Below are positions 10,921-22,800 of a DNA stretch of 64,000 nt, piece after piece; the stretch's first letter is position 1, and the number at the start of each line of letters is the position of its first letter. A model generated the notes under the pieces. The model had not been told where the DNA came from, did no database searches, and saw nothing but the letters and a program-made list of their open reading frames with translations. Location: assembly GCA_946902985.2 (NCBI GenBank), contig OX336388.2, positions 225,330,467 through 225,394,466 of the forward strand. The letters run 5' to 3'. Made by a program: the position numbers and the translations under genes. The DNA is from Meconema thalassinum (taxonomy: Eukaryota; Arthropoda; Insecta; Orthoptera; Tettigoniidae).

Positions 10921-11339
10921 CATCCTTAACGGTTTATCCAGCGTAAGCTTAAAAGGCGCACGGACGGCAATTCAGAAAATCCGAGGTGAATAGCGAAACT
11001 CCAAACACATATTCTCTTCTCTGAAGTCTTAACTCGATAGTTTGATGCTGGCCGAAGCTGGGGTGATAGGCTCGCTTGCTAGATCATAAACTCGCTCCGA
11101 AGTTAGTAATTTAAATTTCCACTGAATGAAGATACTGTAGTTGGTAGCAATTAAAACGTAAAAACATTCATAGTGGGCTATGTATTAAAGACTTCTTTGT
11201 AGACATTCTTATGCTGAACAGTTCTTACACTCATATTCTTAACGGTTTACCCAGGCTCAATGACGGCAGGTTTTATCATTTCAAATGGTCTTGTCAACTT
11301 CGTCGTTATGCTTTGGCTCTAACGTTACGCGGGACGGAG

Positions 11340-12625
11340 ACGGTTGCGTTACGGAGACGGGACTGTGACGTCATGCAGCCACGCGGGAAGCCTAAGTTAT
11401 TGGGTAAAGGACGGCGAGTGCGTGACGTCATGCAGCCACGGGGGAAGCCTAAGTTAATGGTTAATGGAGTCTGTTGAAAGAATCCTGGGGCTTCGAGCAA
11501 CCTGAGGCTTCGAGCGAAGCGAAAATAATACAGGGTGACTCCTAAAGAGGTGTTCAAGATGCCAGATAAGAATACAAGGTGACTCCTAAAGAGATATACA
11601 AGACGACAGATAAGAATACAAGGTGACTCTTAAAGAGGTGCACAAGATGTCAGACAAGAATACAGGGTGACTCCTAAAGAGATATACAAGACGACAGATA
11701 AGAATACAGGGTGACTCCTACAGAGGTGTACAAGATGCCAGATGAGAATACAAGGTGACTCCTAAAGAGGTGTACAAATGCCAGATAAGAATACAGGGTG
11801 ACTCCTAAAGAGATATACAAGACTCCAGATAAGAATACAAGCTGACTCTTAAAGAGGTGTACAAGATGCCTGATAAGAATACAGGGTGACACTTAAAGAG
11901 ATATACAAGACGCCAGATAAGAATACAAGGTGACTCTTAAAGAGGTGTACAAGATGGCAGAGAAGAATACTGGGTGACTCCCAAAGAGGTGTACAAGATG
12001 TCAGACAATAATACAGGGTGACTCCTAAAGAGGTGTACAAGATGCCAGATTACAAGGTGACTCCTAAAGAGGTGTGCAGGATGTCAGAGCAAAATACAGT
12101 ACAAGATGCCAGATAAGAATACAGGGTGACTTCTAAGGAGATATACAAGATGCCAGATAAGAATACAAGGTGACTCTTAAAGAGGTGCACAAGATGCCTG
12201 ATAAGAATACAGGGTGACACCTAAAGAGATATACAAGACGCCAGATAAGAATACAAGGTGACTCTTAAAGAGGTGTACAAGATGGCAGAGAAGAATACAG
12301 GGTGACTCCCAAAGAGGTGCACGAGAGATGTCAGACAAGAATACAGGGAGAATCCTAAAGAGGTGTACAAGATGCCACACAAGAATACAGGGTGCCTCCT
12401 AAAGAGGTGTGCAGGATGTCAGAGCAAAATACAGGGTGACACTAAACGGTGTGTACAGTATGTTAGATTCAATCAAATACAGGGTGACACTTTAAGAGTT
12501 GTAAAAGATGTCAGACTCAAATACAGGGTGACCCTTAAAGAAGTGCCCGCGCGGAAAGCCTAAGTTAATGGGCAATGGAGTCTGTTGAAAGAGCCCTCCT
12601 GAGCCTTTCTAGCCTGTGTAGCATT
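11340..12625. repeat. Minisatellite-bearing repeat, 44-bp unit array
   Basis: About 23 units of 44 bases run from 11527 to about 12545. The core AATACAGGGTGACTCC is followed by TAAAGAGGTG, then CAAGATGCCAGATAAG. Two unit versions (GAGGTGTACAAGATG and GAGATATACAAGACG) alternate in part. The array is flanked on both sides by a related sequence containing GGGAAGCCTAAGTTAATGG and GAGTCTGTTGAAAGA. A shorter array with the same right flank occurs at 48475-48990. Open frames on the minus strand that read HLFKSHLVFLSG are only translations of the repeat. Confidence 0.9.
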
Positions 12626-12928
12626 TGTAGCATGCGTCATTTGAAATGATATAACGTCTAGTCTTCCAGACTGACTATAATTTTTTTTCTTCGAATCGAT
12701 TCACTGAAATCGTTACTGCTCGACTTCTTTTGGTCATAAATGAATGCCTTTTTACAGAAACCTTCCCCGGGAAAATCTTTACAGAAAGGTGAAATCCATT
12801 CTGTGGCTCTCGAGATTACCCATTACATCCAAGAATCGGAGACTTTGTTTTATACTAAGTGGAATAGTTTGTCACTCACAGATTATTCCTTGAATACAAA
12901 CTTAAAATGACAACAAGAATCTACTCAC

Positions 12929-13024
12929 CGGCCAAGGACGTGAGTCTGAAATTCCTGGTGCTGGAGGAAAGGCAGACACCGACATGCATAACAGCAACAT
13001 CACAAGCAACTTGCGTGGATCCAT
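12929..13024 (-). CDS. Gene A first coding exon, signal peptide
   Basis: An ATG at 13024 opens a 32-codon phase-0 exon that ends at the donor GGCCG|GTGAGT. The peptide has a basic start (MDPRK), a hydrophobic core rich in Leu, Met and Val, and a likely signal-peptidase site near SVSA|FPP, followed by a proline-rich mature N-terminus. This is the expected first exon of a secreted protein. It splices in frame to 4886-5032, which would place the tyrosine of the second exon directly after WP. Promoter elements were not identified. The start was chosen because it precedes a canonical signal peptide and no upstream in-frame ATG gives a better one. Confidence 0.65.
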
Positions 13025-13324
13025 GTCTTGTTGTTCTGACGTCCAGAGCTTGTGAAATTCACTCCGTTCGCTGACCAAGGTTGCACAACAATAATTAAAA
13101 GTTTAATATTGAAAACTAAATTCACGGAATGTCGCATTTTAATATAAAGAACCGGAAATTCCCGAATTTGCGTGTTTACGTTGGAGGTAAATGAGATGAG
13201 ATCTCTGTCTATTAACATGTCATTGTGTATAATAAATACTATTCAAAAAATCCCTTTTCAATTCCATTATCTCAGTAACAAACATGCAAACTCTGCTCTG
13301 AATTGATGTCGATCGACCCCATTT

Positions 13325-14050
13325 TTGCCTAATTTCAGTTATGAAACGAGTAGTTCCGTGAAGAACTACACAGCCTATTTTCATATATCCTGCTTGTGTT
13401 ACTTGCCTCTACCTACATACAAAATTTCAGTTTGATTGCTGTAATAGATTCGTAGATATTGAGATATATGTGGCCCATAGAGATATGGATGACGATTATT
13501 GCGTAGGTTCATTATTCAAACGTTCACTCCGATCACATGATTAATACACAAGAAATAAAAACTTTATTTGAAATTGCGCACAGCCGCCATCTTGAGGTTA
13601 TGTGAACAATTGAACTAAATTAGATGCCAGTGCATTACAATTAGTATAAACATTTACTGTACCATATTTCTCTGCTCTAAGATGGTAAAATTGCGAGAAA
13701 ATTCTTTTCGAGTGTTTCACTTTCGATTGGCCGCCATGTTCGTTTTGTATATTACAGGTTTTTGGAAGTCTCACAGCTGAACTTCTAGTAGTACCCTTTA
13801 TCACGGTACAAAATTTCAGGCTGATATCAGTATCAATTTCGGAGATATAGAATGCCGGTGAAGTATTTCCCACAGCCGCCATGTTGGATTGGTGAGACTT
13901 AATAAAATTGAAGGGCACAGTTGGCGTTGGCCGTAATAGTGCCATGACCTTCAAGTTTCATTGAATTCGCTCCAGCCGTTTAGTAGTTATTAGGGACACA
14001 CACACACACATGGACAAAAGATGATCTCATCAAATGAAGATAGGCTAAAA
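13325..14050 (+). repeat. Hairpin-ended repeat family B, copy 1
   Basis: It starts AGTTCCGTGAAGAACTACAC, then AGCCTATTTTCAT. It ends with (CA)n, GATGATCTCATCA and AAGATAGGCTAAAA. The terminal AGCCTATTTTCAT and ATGAAGATAGGCT are inverted. The motif GTGGCCCATAGAG at about 13472 is the intact version of the site that carries a hAT insertion in the copy at 55620-56990. The gap 13025-13320 shows no recognised feature. Confidence 0.65.
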
Positions 14051-14510
14051 GAGAGGCTTATGAGATCACCTTTTGTCCGTGTGTGTGCGTGTACGTATGT
14101 GTGTGTCCCCCTAATAAAATCTAAACGGCCGAAGCGATTTCAATGAAAGTTGGTAAGTACATTCTAACTACATTGTCCAACCTCGAACATGCGTTTTAAA
14201 TGTTAATAGTTTATACCAATCTAACATGGTGGCCATGCAAAATATTCCACTGACATCCTATATCTCCGCAGCAGTAACAGATATCACCTTGAAATTTTGT
14301 ACGGTCCAACAAAAAGCGATATCAACTAAAAGATAAATAATAAAATACGTACCCACACAATTGTTTGGCAAAATATTGAGAGGGGTGGAAGTACAGGTGA
14401 CCCATAGGAACCGGATGTGTTTGAAATGAACAGTACTCGGTTGATTTGCAAGGAAAACCGATTGTATTGTTACCACATTTAAGAATACGTTCCACCATTT
14501 CATTTACCAT
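14046..14510 (-). repeat. Family B repeat, inverted partial copy plus flank
   Basis: It begins immediately after copy 1 with GGCTAAAAGAGAGGCTTATGA and a GT-rich tract, so the two copies meet end to end. Bases 14380-14490 (GGTTGATTTGCAAGGAAAAC) recur inverted at about 17065-17170. It probably contains a second degraded repeat. Confidence 0.5.
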
Positions 14511-14512
14511 TT

Positions 14513-16592
14513 TTAGCCTACTTTTCACATTTTGCAAAAATGAGGAAAAAGTAGACATGAGATCGATCTGGGCAAATGTCTGTCTGTCTGTCTGTCTGTC
14601 CTTCTGTGTGTCTGTCTGGCTGGCTGTGTGTGTGTTCCCCCCTATCAACTCCTCAACAGCTGCAGCAATCGAAACCAAATTCAGTATGAGCCAAGATCTA
14701 TATCTGAATATCTCAAGCCCATATTTGAAAATGATATCAGTGCTACCAACTGCTGAAAACCTCGCTTGAAATTTGAGCTCCATGTTGGATATCTTGGAGC
14801 TAATCCAAAATTGGCACACATATAGATAATAATACTTCAGAACGATTCAGGCTAGGACCCAAACTGAAAGGGGTGCACGTTGATTGTTTGGCTTTTGCAG
14901 ATGACCTAGCTATTTTTGCCAACAATATTAAATCAGCCATTGTAAAGATTAATCGGTTGTCAGAGATGGCTGAGAAAGTAGGTTTACAGATTTCCTTTGA
15001 GAAGACAAAGTACATGAAAAACATCAGTGATGGACCAGAATGGATGAAAACAAACCAAGGAAAGATTAAACGTGTAAAGAAATTTAAATACCTGGGTGAG
15101 GTAATCCAACAAAATGGCCTAGAACAGGAATCAATTAATCTTAGAATCTGGAAATTAGACCGAGCCTATCACCTGACGAAAAATCTCTATAATAAGAAGT
15201 CGCTGAGCATTGGAGCCATATTAAGACACTACAGCACGGTTGTCAAACCTGAAGCATTATATGCTTCAGAGACTTTGACTATGAACAGGCGGGGACTAGT
15301 CGACCAGTTGGTCAAAAGAGAACGCAGGGTATTGAGAAAAATTTTAGGCAACAGATGGGTTGACGGGCACATACGTTTGAAGTCGAACAAAGAGTTATAT
15401 AGAAAGATAGAACCAGTCACGTCAACAATAAAAAGGAAAAGGTTGTTGTTCTATGGACATATTTTCAGAATGTCCAACGATCGTCTAACAAAGAAAATTT
15501 GGAATTTCGTGAAACCAAAGAAGAAAAAATTGGCATGGTTTGAAGAATGTAACAAAGACCTTCTAGAAATTGGTATTCCGGACTGCAAAATTATGAACAG
15601 GTGTGAATTCAGACACCTAATCAAAAATTACCAGGGATTTAAGGTAGGGGCAGAACCCAAAAGACGGAGGGGACCTCTTACAGAAGATCGGAAGAAGGCG
15701 CTGAGTGATGGGCTCAAGAGATACTGGCAGGACATCAAAGCTGGCAGACGATCTAGAACGAAACATTGATTTTGGTTGTTACTCCGTAGTTCATAGTGGC
15801 TCAATTCGAATGTAAAAAAAAATAATACTTCAGTTTAAGTTCCAGGAGGCCATACATGGCAGTGTTGCCAAAATTATTCTAAGCCTGCTGATAGGTCCAA
15901 TTCTTAAATGCATATAACTTCCACTCTATTAATTGGATGTCAACCAAATTATATGTGTACATAAACAGATATGAGTGAGCGTATTCTTAAGAGTAACCAG
16001 GGCTGCCAACTGTTAATAAATCCTGTTTCTATTTATTTACCCTAATATCAATATATCGCAAAGCCAACAGCTCTAAACCTTGCACACATATAATACCTGA
16101 CATTCTAGATTATTATGGAGTAACTAATATACGTCAGTGCTGCCAACATGATTCCAAGCCTGCTGATAGGTCAAATTTTGAAATATATGCAACTTCTGTA
16201 CTAACGAATGGATTTCATCCAAATTTGGCACAACAAGAACTCATAATATTTCAGATTATTTCTGACCAACACATGCATGGCATTGTTGCCAACATGATAT
16301 TACGCGCTGATAGATCCAATATCTAACTGCATGTAACGTCCATGCTATCCATTGGACTTCAACCAAAATTTGTATTCTGTAGCTTAAGTGATGGAACTAA
16401 GAATATATTCAGTCACCAAGGCTGCCAACTGTAGTGCTCTATTAAGCAATATTATATGAGGCACATTTCGAACTAATTAGAAATGTCGATATTACCAACT
16501 TAATTTCGTCATGATTCTAGATAGGTCCGTATAGGTTAATCCCTGGCATGAGAAAAAAGTAGGCTCTTTAGTTCGTCACGGAACTTCTTGTT
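14513..16592 (-). repeat. Hairpin-ended repeat family A, full copy split by a LINE
   Basis: On the minus strand the repeat starts at about 16592 (AAGAAGTTCCGTGACGAACT) and ends at about 14513 (GTGAAAAGTAGGCTAAAAAT). It is the same family as 53403-54540. A LINE occupies 14841-15820. Without that insert the copy is about 1.1 kb, equal to the 53.4-kb copy. Confidence 0.75.
14841..15820 (+). mobile_element. 5'-truncated LINE inserted in family A repeat
   Basis: The insert is bracketed by a perfect 13-base duplication, AATAATACTTCAG, at 14828-14840 and 15821-15833, with a short A-run at the 3' end. The open frame from about 14870 to 15769 starts at RT motif C (LAFADDLAIFANN). It continues with FKYLGEVI, ASETLTM, RRVLRKILG, LLFYGHIFRM and a basic tail (GLKRYWQDIKAGRR). 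This tail matches the LINE fragment at 57146-57650 and the middle matches 46897-47060. The frame has no stop, so the insertion is fairly recent. Confidence 0.85.
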
Positions 16593-16669
16593 AGGTGTGA
16601 AAGATAATGTCAGTCAGGTGGCGGCCATCCGTTTGAATCCCTTGGACGCCAAGCTTCCCCAACTTATCC

Positions 16670-16816
16670 TGTTGCTATTTTTTTCCTGTGGAGGTGTCTA
16701 AAGGAACGTGTCTATGCCCACTATCCCCGTAAAATAATGGCACTGAAATATGCCATTACAGAAGAGGTGCGTGCGATTGACCAAGCCGTGTTCGGCAGAG
16801 TTATGAATGCTTTCTC
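16670..16816 (+). pseudogene. Transposase C-terminal fragment (Tc1/mariner superfamily-like)
   Basis: The translation includes LDFFLWRCLKERVYAHYPRK followed by ALKYAITEEVRAID and RVMNAF. This resembles the segment after the last catalytic acid in the insect transposases with a DF-LWG-LK-RVY motif. Only this piece remains. A SINE begins right after it. Confidence 0.5.
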
Positions 16817-17080
16817 GGGACGACTTGAAACTTGTGGTGTAGGGGTAGGGCGCCTCCCTCCCACCCGGGTTCGATTCCCAGCTCCGTCAGGGATTTTAGA
16901 AAATGACGTGAGGGCTGGAATGGGGTGCACTCAGACTCGCGAGGACAATTGAATAGCCGTCTGACAGTGAGGCAGCGCCCCGATCACGCGTCATCCCAAT
17001 ATCTGCAGGCCAAATGGCTGGGCAGCGGTCGCTTGGTAGGCCTAGGCCCTTCACGGGCTGTAGTGCCACATTCTTAATTG
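16817..17080 (+). repeat. tRNA-derived SINE, family S5, copy a
   Basis: The head carries TTGTGGTGTAGGGGTAGGG (box A-like) and GGTTCGATTCC (box B). The body includes GGAATGGGGTGCACTCAGAC and ends in CCCTTCACGGGCTGTAGTGC. A related minus-strand copy at 43118-43275 has GGAATGGGGTACACTCAACC. Confidence 0.7.
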
Positions 17081-17316
17081 TGGTAACAATAAAAAGAGTT
17101 TTCCTTGCAAATCAACCGAGTACTGTTCATTCCAAAAACATCTGGTTCCTATGTGTCACCCTGCATGTGGAAGAAATCATTTCAATTAGTGGTAATTTAT
17201 ATTATCGTTGTAGCCTTTCTTTTCGTAAAACACCATAGGCTATGTAGTGTTAATTCGGCATTAGTCGCGTCTCTCGGAGATCGTCTAGGTTTAAAATTAG
17301 TTTAAATGCCTTTATA

Positions 17317-18000
17317 CGAGGGCTGTTTTGATGTGTAACATCTTTCCGCCCGGTTGCTGGATAGTTTTGTGGGAGTGATTTTGAAAATTGGGGACGGGAG
17401 TGGATCGAAACGATCGAGCTGGCAGTGGTGGATCGAACGGAAGTATGCACTGCCCGCTCGATCAATCGAACGGAAGTGTACTTACTGGCAGTGGTGGAAA
17501 ACGGAAGTATGCACTGCCCGCTCGATCGATCGAACGGAGGTGTGCTAGCTGGCAGTGGTGGAAAACGGAAGTATGCACTGCCCGCTCGCTCGATCCAGCG
17601 GGCAGTGGTAAGACCCAGCTGGCAGTGGTACGAGGAACAATGAGCGCGCGGTGTCTGAAATTGATACCATGACGTACTCTCGCCCATGTAGAATGTATTT
17701 ATGACATACTGAACGGAAAACGCTCATGCGAACTCTGGTGTCAAGTGATTGAAACAAAGCACATGGTACATGTTTGAAGTCTTCGTATCAGTATTTAAAT
17801 GGTAAAATGCCTTAATATCAAACATTGTAAGTAGTCGGCATTGCCGGTATTATGTTTCTGCACAATGGCTATTCAAATATTAACCCACATAACGGTAATG
17901 CAGTCATCAATATAATATAATCGTTGTGGTTATACGAGAATTGAGCAAGCCTTCATGAACTATTGCTGAATACATTCTCTTTACTCACAAGAGGGCCTAT
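17317..18000. repeat. Interspersed repeat with 65-bp hairpin-forming tandem units, copy 1
   Basis: From about 17333 it matches the end of the window (63440-64000). It contains about three 64-66-base units (17419, 17485, 17549) carrying CTGGCAGTGG and CACTGCCCGCTCGATCGATC. In each unit GGCAGTG can pair with CACTGCC. A mariner-type start, ACGAGGGCTGTTTTGATG, lies at about 17315. The copy extends at least to 18000. I see no gene between 18000 and 18430. Confidence 0.7.
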
Positions 18001-18429
18001 TCATAAGGCATTGTAAACTGAATTTCACGCAGGAACATTATCGAAACAAGCAAAATATAAATGAAACTTAATTCCGTGATGCAGTATTATTGGAACGTAG
18101 AAATAAGTCACCATCTTGCGCACAAATTTTGCCTTCTATTAATCTAGTTGATCCATATCGTATTCTTTATTTAGGCTAGTGCTGGTGGAAGCTACAAATC
18201 ATCTAATAAAATGAGTTTTGTATTATAAACTACAATATCTGTAAAACACTCCCTTTTACAATAGATTAATATTTGTGCCAATAATTGTATAAAATACCGG
18301 TGTATCAACAATTTCACGTGAGGTTTCTTCTATGTCAGATGTTACACATCATATACGACTACTATAAGGCAATTTTTTTTCTCAAGTTCCCATGTACTGT
18401 ATAAACATAACAAATTAGCATTCCAAACT

Positions 18430-18660
18430 TATTTTACTACTAAATGTTTGCTTGTTTTATTCTTATGTCTCAACATAATCGCCAAAACGATTGAAACTTT
18501 TGTCGTGTCGTTACACCAGCTTTCCAATGCCCTCGGCAAAAAATGTTGCCGCCACTGAGATGGGTACGTCTGGGAAGACTCTTGAAGTGTTTCCTTTTTG
18601 GCGAGGGGTTGCCGCCCAAACATACATTCAATTCTCGAAAAAGGTGAAAATTATTCACGA
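18430..18660 (-). pseudogene. Mariner-like transposase C-terminal remnant
   Basis: On the minus strand, the frame ending at the TAA at 18463-18465 reads FFAEGIGKLV, a stop, then RHDKSFNRFGDYVET. This is the usual mariner terminus, with an arginine/tryptophan codon replaced by a stop. Sequence upstream is out of frame. Confidence 0.6.
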
Positions 18661-18956
18661 CCTCACTGTGCCAACGTTGCGATAGACTTTTTCAAAGAAT
18701 TCAAGTGTGAAATTTTGGACCATCTGCCGTTTAGTCCAAACCAGCACTTTGGTGAGTTTTGTAAACTCTCGCGAAGGTTTCTAACTTAGTAAATCTATTT
18801 TACAATAGGAAGCGCACGAGTAGATTCAACAAATGAGTCATGGCGCGCGATTCGTTTGAACAAAATCCCGTATGCCTTCATATAGGCCTACCATTCATCC
18901 GATTGCGATGAAACTTTGGTGAGTTGTTGTGTTTCTAACTTAGTAAATACATTTTA

Positions 18957-19826
18957 TAAGGTGCGTTCAAAAAGTAACGAGCCGGAGGCATAATTACAGA
19001 AACCAGTACTTGTATGTTAGAAGTATTGGCCCTGGCAGTTGAGGCACTTGTCCCTCTGTGACACGAGGCGGTGAATGGCTGTCTCATAAAATTCCCTAGG
19101 CTGCGATGTGAACCAGTTCCGCACGTACAACTGGTCGTCGGCGTCCGAGGTGAATCGTTGGCCCCGCAGAGCACTTTTCAGGGGACCAAACATGGCGTAG
19201 TCACAGGGAGATAGGTCTGGACTGTATGGAGGGTGGCCGAGAATCTCCCATTTGAATTTCTATAGGAGTGCCGCGACTGTGCTGGCCGTTTGAGGTCGTG
19301 CATTGTCGTGGAGCGACCACGGCGGCTATGGCGTTCACTGTCACTCGGCGGTCCTGGGTAATGAGTGCATCAACCAGCTGAAGGTTGTCATCGGTAATGC
19401 AGGGGGGTGCCCCAGACCAGGCATCATCGGCTAACGACACCCGTCCTTCCCTGAAGCGCCTGTGTCACACCTTGAACCTTGCAAGGGACATGCAGTGTTC
19501 GCCGTACACTTGTGACATTCGGCGATGAATGTCCGTTCCCCCTACTCCTTGCGCTGTCAGAAACAGAACAACACCTCTTTGCTCTTCGGTTGACGCCTCC
19601 ATGTCACTGTTTGCAATGTGACTGGCAGCGTTGGACGATTGATGCCTGCTGATGCTCGCTTTGTATCGTCACGTGACGTGAACGCGTGCCCTCTAGCGAC
19701 GGGCTGTGACCTTCCACGCTCTGGTCGGAACCACAACTCGTTACACACGCCACGATTAGCCGATGTAGTCATCGGTTTGCGCATTCCAGCCTCTGGCTCG
19801 TTACTTTTTGAACGCACCTTATACAA
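18957..19826 (-). mobile_element. Internally deleted mariner element
   Basis: The termini are perfect inverted repeats AGGTGCGTTCAAAAAGTAAC with TA at both ends. The transposase starts at ATG 19602 (MEASTEEQRGVVLF). It runs through the paired-like N-terminal domain (SLADDAWSGAPP) with a stop after LARF and then a deletion removing the first catalytic region. It resumes at HDNARPQTAS (second Asp) and HPPYSPDLSPCDYAMFGPLK (third Asp) and ends CLNCQGQYF. Total length is 0.87 kb, against about 1.3 kb for a complete mariner. A related empty flank (ACAATAGGAAGCGCACGAGT) is at 18806. Confidence 0.85.
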
Positions 19827-19860
19827 TAGGTAGCGCACGAGTAGATTCAACAAATGAGTA

Positions 19861-22800
19861 ACGACTCCCAACTCTTATAACTATGTCTATCCCACTCTGT
19901 CAGAAACACGATTTTTTTTTTTAATTTTTGCTCTATGTTACTACTGAAGTGATAATGGGTTTTCCGATCCTATCGCTATAAATTCATTACCCCCGCTCTT
20001 ATCTCTGTCTCGACAACAACCATGGCTATTTTTATTATGTCAGATGATGTAATGTTCGGGTGCAAAGTGTGTGCAAAGTAGGTGTAAAAGTGAGTGAAAA
20101 GTGGGTGAAAAGAGGGTGCAAAGTGGGTGCAAATTGGGTGTAAAGTGGGTGCAAAATGGGTGCAAAATTGGGTGTGTAGAAGTGGCACCCTATTTGTAAT
20201 GGCTTATTTGACAAGTTATTTTGTGGTACCCTATTTGCAATGGCTTATTTGACAAGTTATTTTTGTCAATGTATTTAGAGGATATTTCTCTAGTTCTTGG
20301 AAAGTATCTCAACCTTTTTATGATAGCATAATTCTTACCGCCATGTTTGTAAGCAACAACAACACACTAAAATTCAAAGAATCCAAACTACTTACTCTAA
20401 GGTTAATGATTGCCTCTCAACTCCATTCCACGCCTAGTCAAAAACATTATACATTTCAAATTTTTCAAAAAAAGGTAAATTTGGACAGTAGGCTATATGT
20501 TTAATCTAAAAATCATATAAAATAATACGCTAACTACAACACCTAAGTCAATCCCACTCTCAGTCAGAAAATATTTAATTGTTCCAAATAATGTTTGGGA
20601 AGTAGGCTATGAAATTTACAAAAAAAAAAAAGAGTTTGACATAAATGACAGGTATTTACCCCCTCTACCCAAAATCCAAGTCCTAGGTCTCTGAGACAAA
20701 ATCCAAAAAGGTTCAATTTTGAAAGTAGACGATATTTTGAAAACTAATCATTCTAAAAAGTCATATATAGTCTCAAACACATTTTCTCTAAGTCCTTTAA
20801 CGTTAGAACAAAACTTAACACATTTTCAATTTTTCCAAAAAAAAGGTCAATTTTCAAAGTTGCCTATATTTTGGAAACTAAGAATGTTACAAAAAAGTTT
20901 GTTTCACGTAAATAAAAGACCTTTACCCCCTTTACCCCAAAAATAAATTGTAGGTGCCTAGGACAAAAACTGTGCAGTAGTGTGTTTGTGGGGTTTCTCC
21001 TCACCCTCCTCCCAATATGGCGGCCGTAGCTTAACTTAACCTAGCCTAACCTTACAAGATGGCGGCCGTAGCTTAACTTAGCCTAACCTAAGAAGATGGC
21101 GGCCGTAGCTTAACTTAACCTAGCCTAACCTAACAAGATGGCGGCCGTAGCCTAACCTACCTAACCTAACCTACGAGGTGTGATCAAAAAGTTCCTAAAA
21201 GCTGACTGCAACTTAACCAAACCTAGCTTAGCCTAACCTAACCTAACCTAACCTACAAGGTGTGATCAAAAAGGTTTCAAAATGGCGGCCGTAGCTTCAC
21301 TTAACCTAACCTAACCTAACGTAATCCTAAGAGGTGCGATCAAAACATTTTCAAGATGGTGGTTATAGCTTAACTGGACCTAGCCTAACCTAACCTTACC
21401 TAACCCTACGAGGTGTGATCATAAAGTTCCAAGATGGCGGTCGTAGCTTAACTCAACCTAACCTAACCTACAAGGTGTGATCAAAAAGTTCCAAAATGGC
21501 GGCCGTAGCTTAACTTAACCTTTGATTGATCCCTGTTGATTGACCCTTTTGATTGATCTCTGTTGATGTATCCCTTTGGACTGGTCCCTGCTGACTAGCC
21601 CCTTTGGACGGGTCCTTTTTGAAGGGGGGTCATTTTTTTTACGGGTCCCGGAGGACGGGTCCTTGTTGACAGGTCCATGTGGGCGGGTCCTTTGGACTGA
21701 TCCCTATGGACTGGCCCATGCATTTTATCCAAATTATGTTAATATTAGGTTAAGTTAAGCTACGGCCGCCATCTTGTTAGGTTAGGCTAGGTTAAGTTAA
21801 GCTACGGCCGCCATCTTGTTAGGTTAGGCTAGGTTAAGTTAAGCTACGGCCGCCATATTGGGAGGAGGGTGAGGAGGAGGTGCTAGAACCCCCACAAACA
21901 CTACTGCACAGTTTTTGTCCTAGGCACCTACAATTTATTTTTCAGGTAGAGGGGTTAAAGGTCTTTCATTTACGTTAAACAAACTTTTTTGTAAAATTCT
22001 TAGTTTCCAATATATAGGCAATTTTGAAAATTGACCTTTTTTGGATAAATTGAAAATGTGTTAAGTTTTATTCTAACGTTAAAGGACTTAAAGAAAATAT
22101 GTTTGAGTCTATATATGACTTTTTAGAATGATTAGTTTTCAAGTTTTCAAAATATCGTCTACTTTCAAAATTGAACCTTTTTGGATTTTGTCTCAGAGAC
22201 CTAGGACTTGGATTTTGGGTAGAGGGGGTAAATACGTCTCATTTATGTCAAACACTTTTTTTTTGTAAATTTCATAGTTTACAAAATATAGCCCATTTTT
22301 AAAATGAACATTTTTTGGAAAAATGTCAAAAATTCCATGTTTTGTTCTAACGATTAAGGACATAAAAGCCATTGGTTTGAGTCTATATATGAATTTTTAG
22401 GATGATTAGTTTTCAAAATATAGCCTACTTTCCAAATATTTTTTGGAACAATTAAATATTTTTTGACTGAGAGTGGGATTGACTTAGGTGTTGTAGTTAG
22501 CGTATTATTTTATATGATTTTTAGATTAAACATATAGCCTACTGTCCCAATTTACCTGTTTTTGAAAAATTTGAAATGTTTAATTTTTTTGACTAGGCGT
22601 GGAATGGAGTTGGGAGGCAATCATTAACCTTAGAGTAAGTAGTTTGGATTCTTTGAAATTTAGTGTGTTGTTGTTGCTTACAAACATGGCGGTAAGCATT
22701 ATGCTATCATAAAAAGGGTTGAGATACTTTCCAAGAACAAGAGAAATATCCTCTAAACACATTGACAAAAATAACTTGTCAAATAAGCCATTACAAATAG

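Larger units (their letters stand above)
8778..11233. mobile_element. Inverted-arm (foldback-type) element with nested insertions
   Basis: The left arm (8778 to about 9360) and the right arm (10923-11233) are collinear inverted repeats. TGAGTGTAAGAATTGTTCAGC at 8778-8798 matches the complement of 11213-11233 with one mismatch. The segments around TTAACTCGA, CGCTTGCTAG and CCAGCGTAAGCTTAA recur in the same inverted order. A jockey-like LINE end (about 9440-10376) and a 5' piece of the hairpin-ended family A repeat (10380-10920) lie between the arms. No transposase was seen. Confidence 0.55.

Noticed and set aside
11306..12380. Several minus-strand open frames with HLFKSHLVFLSG-type repeats that look like a membrane protein.
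   Set aside because: They are translations of the 44-bp minisatellite and change with unit number.
16555..16592. Hairpin end of the family A repeat as a Helitron 3' terminus.
   Set aside because: The hairpin is not followed by CTRR and no 5' TC end or A|T insertion site was seen.
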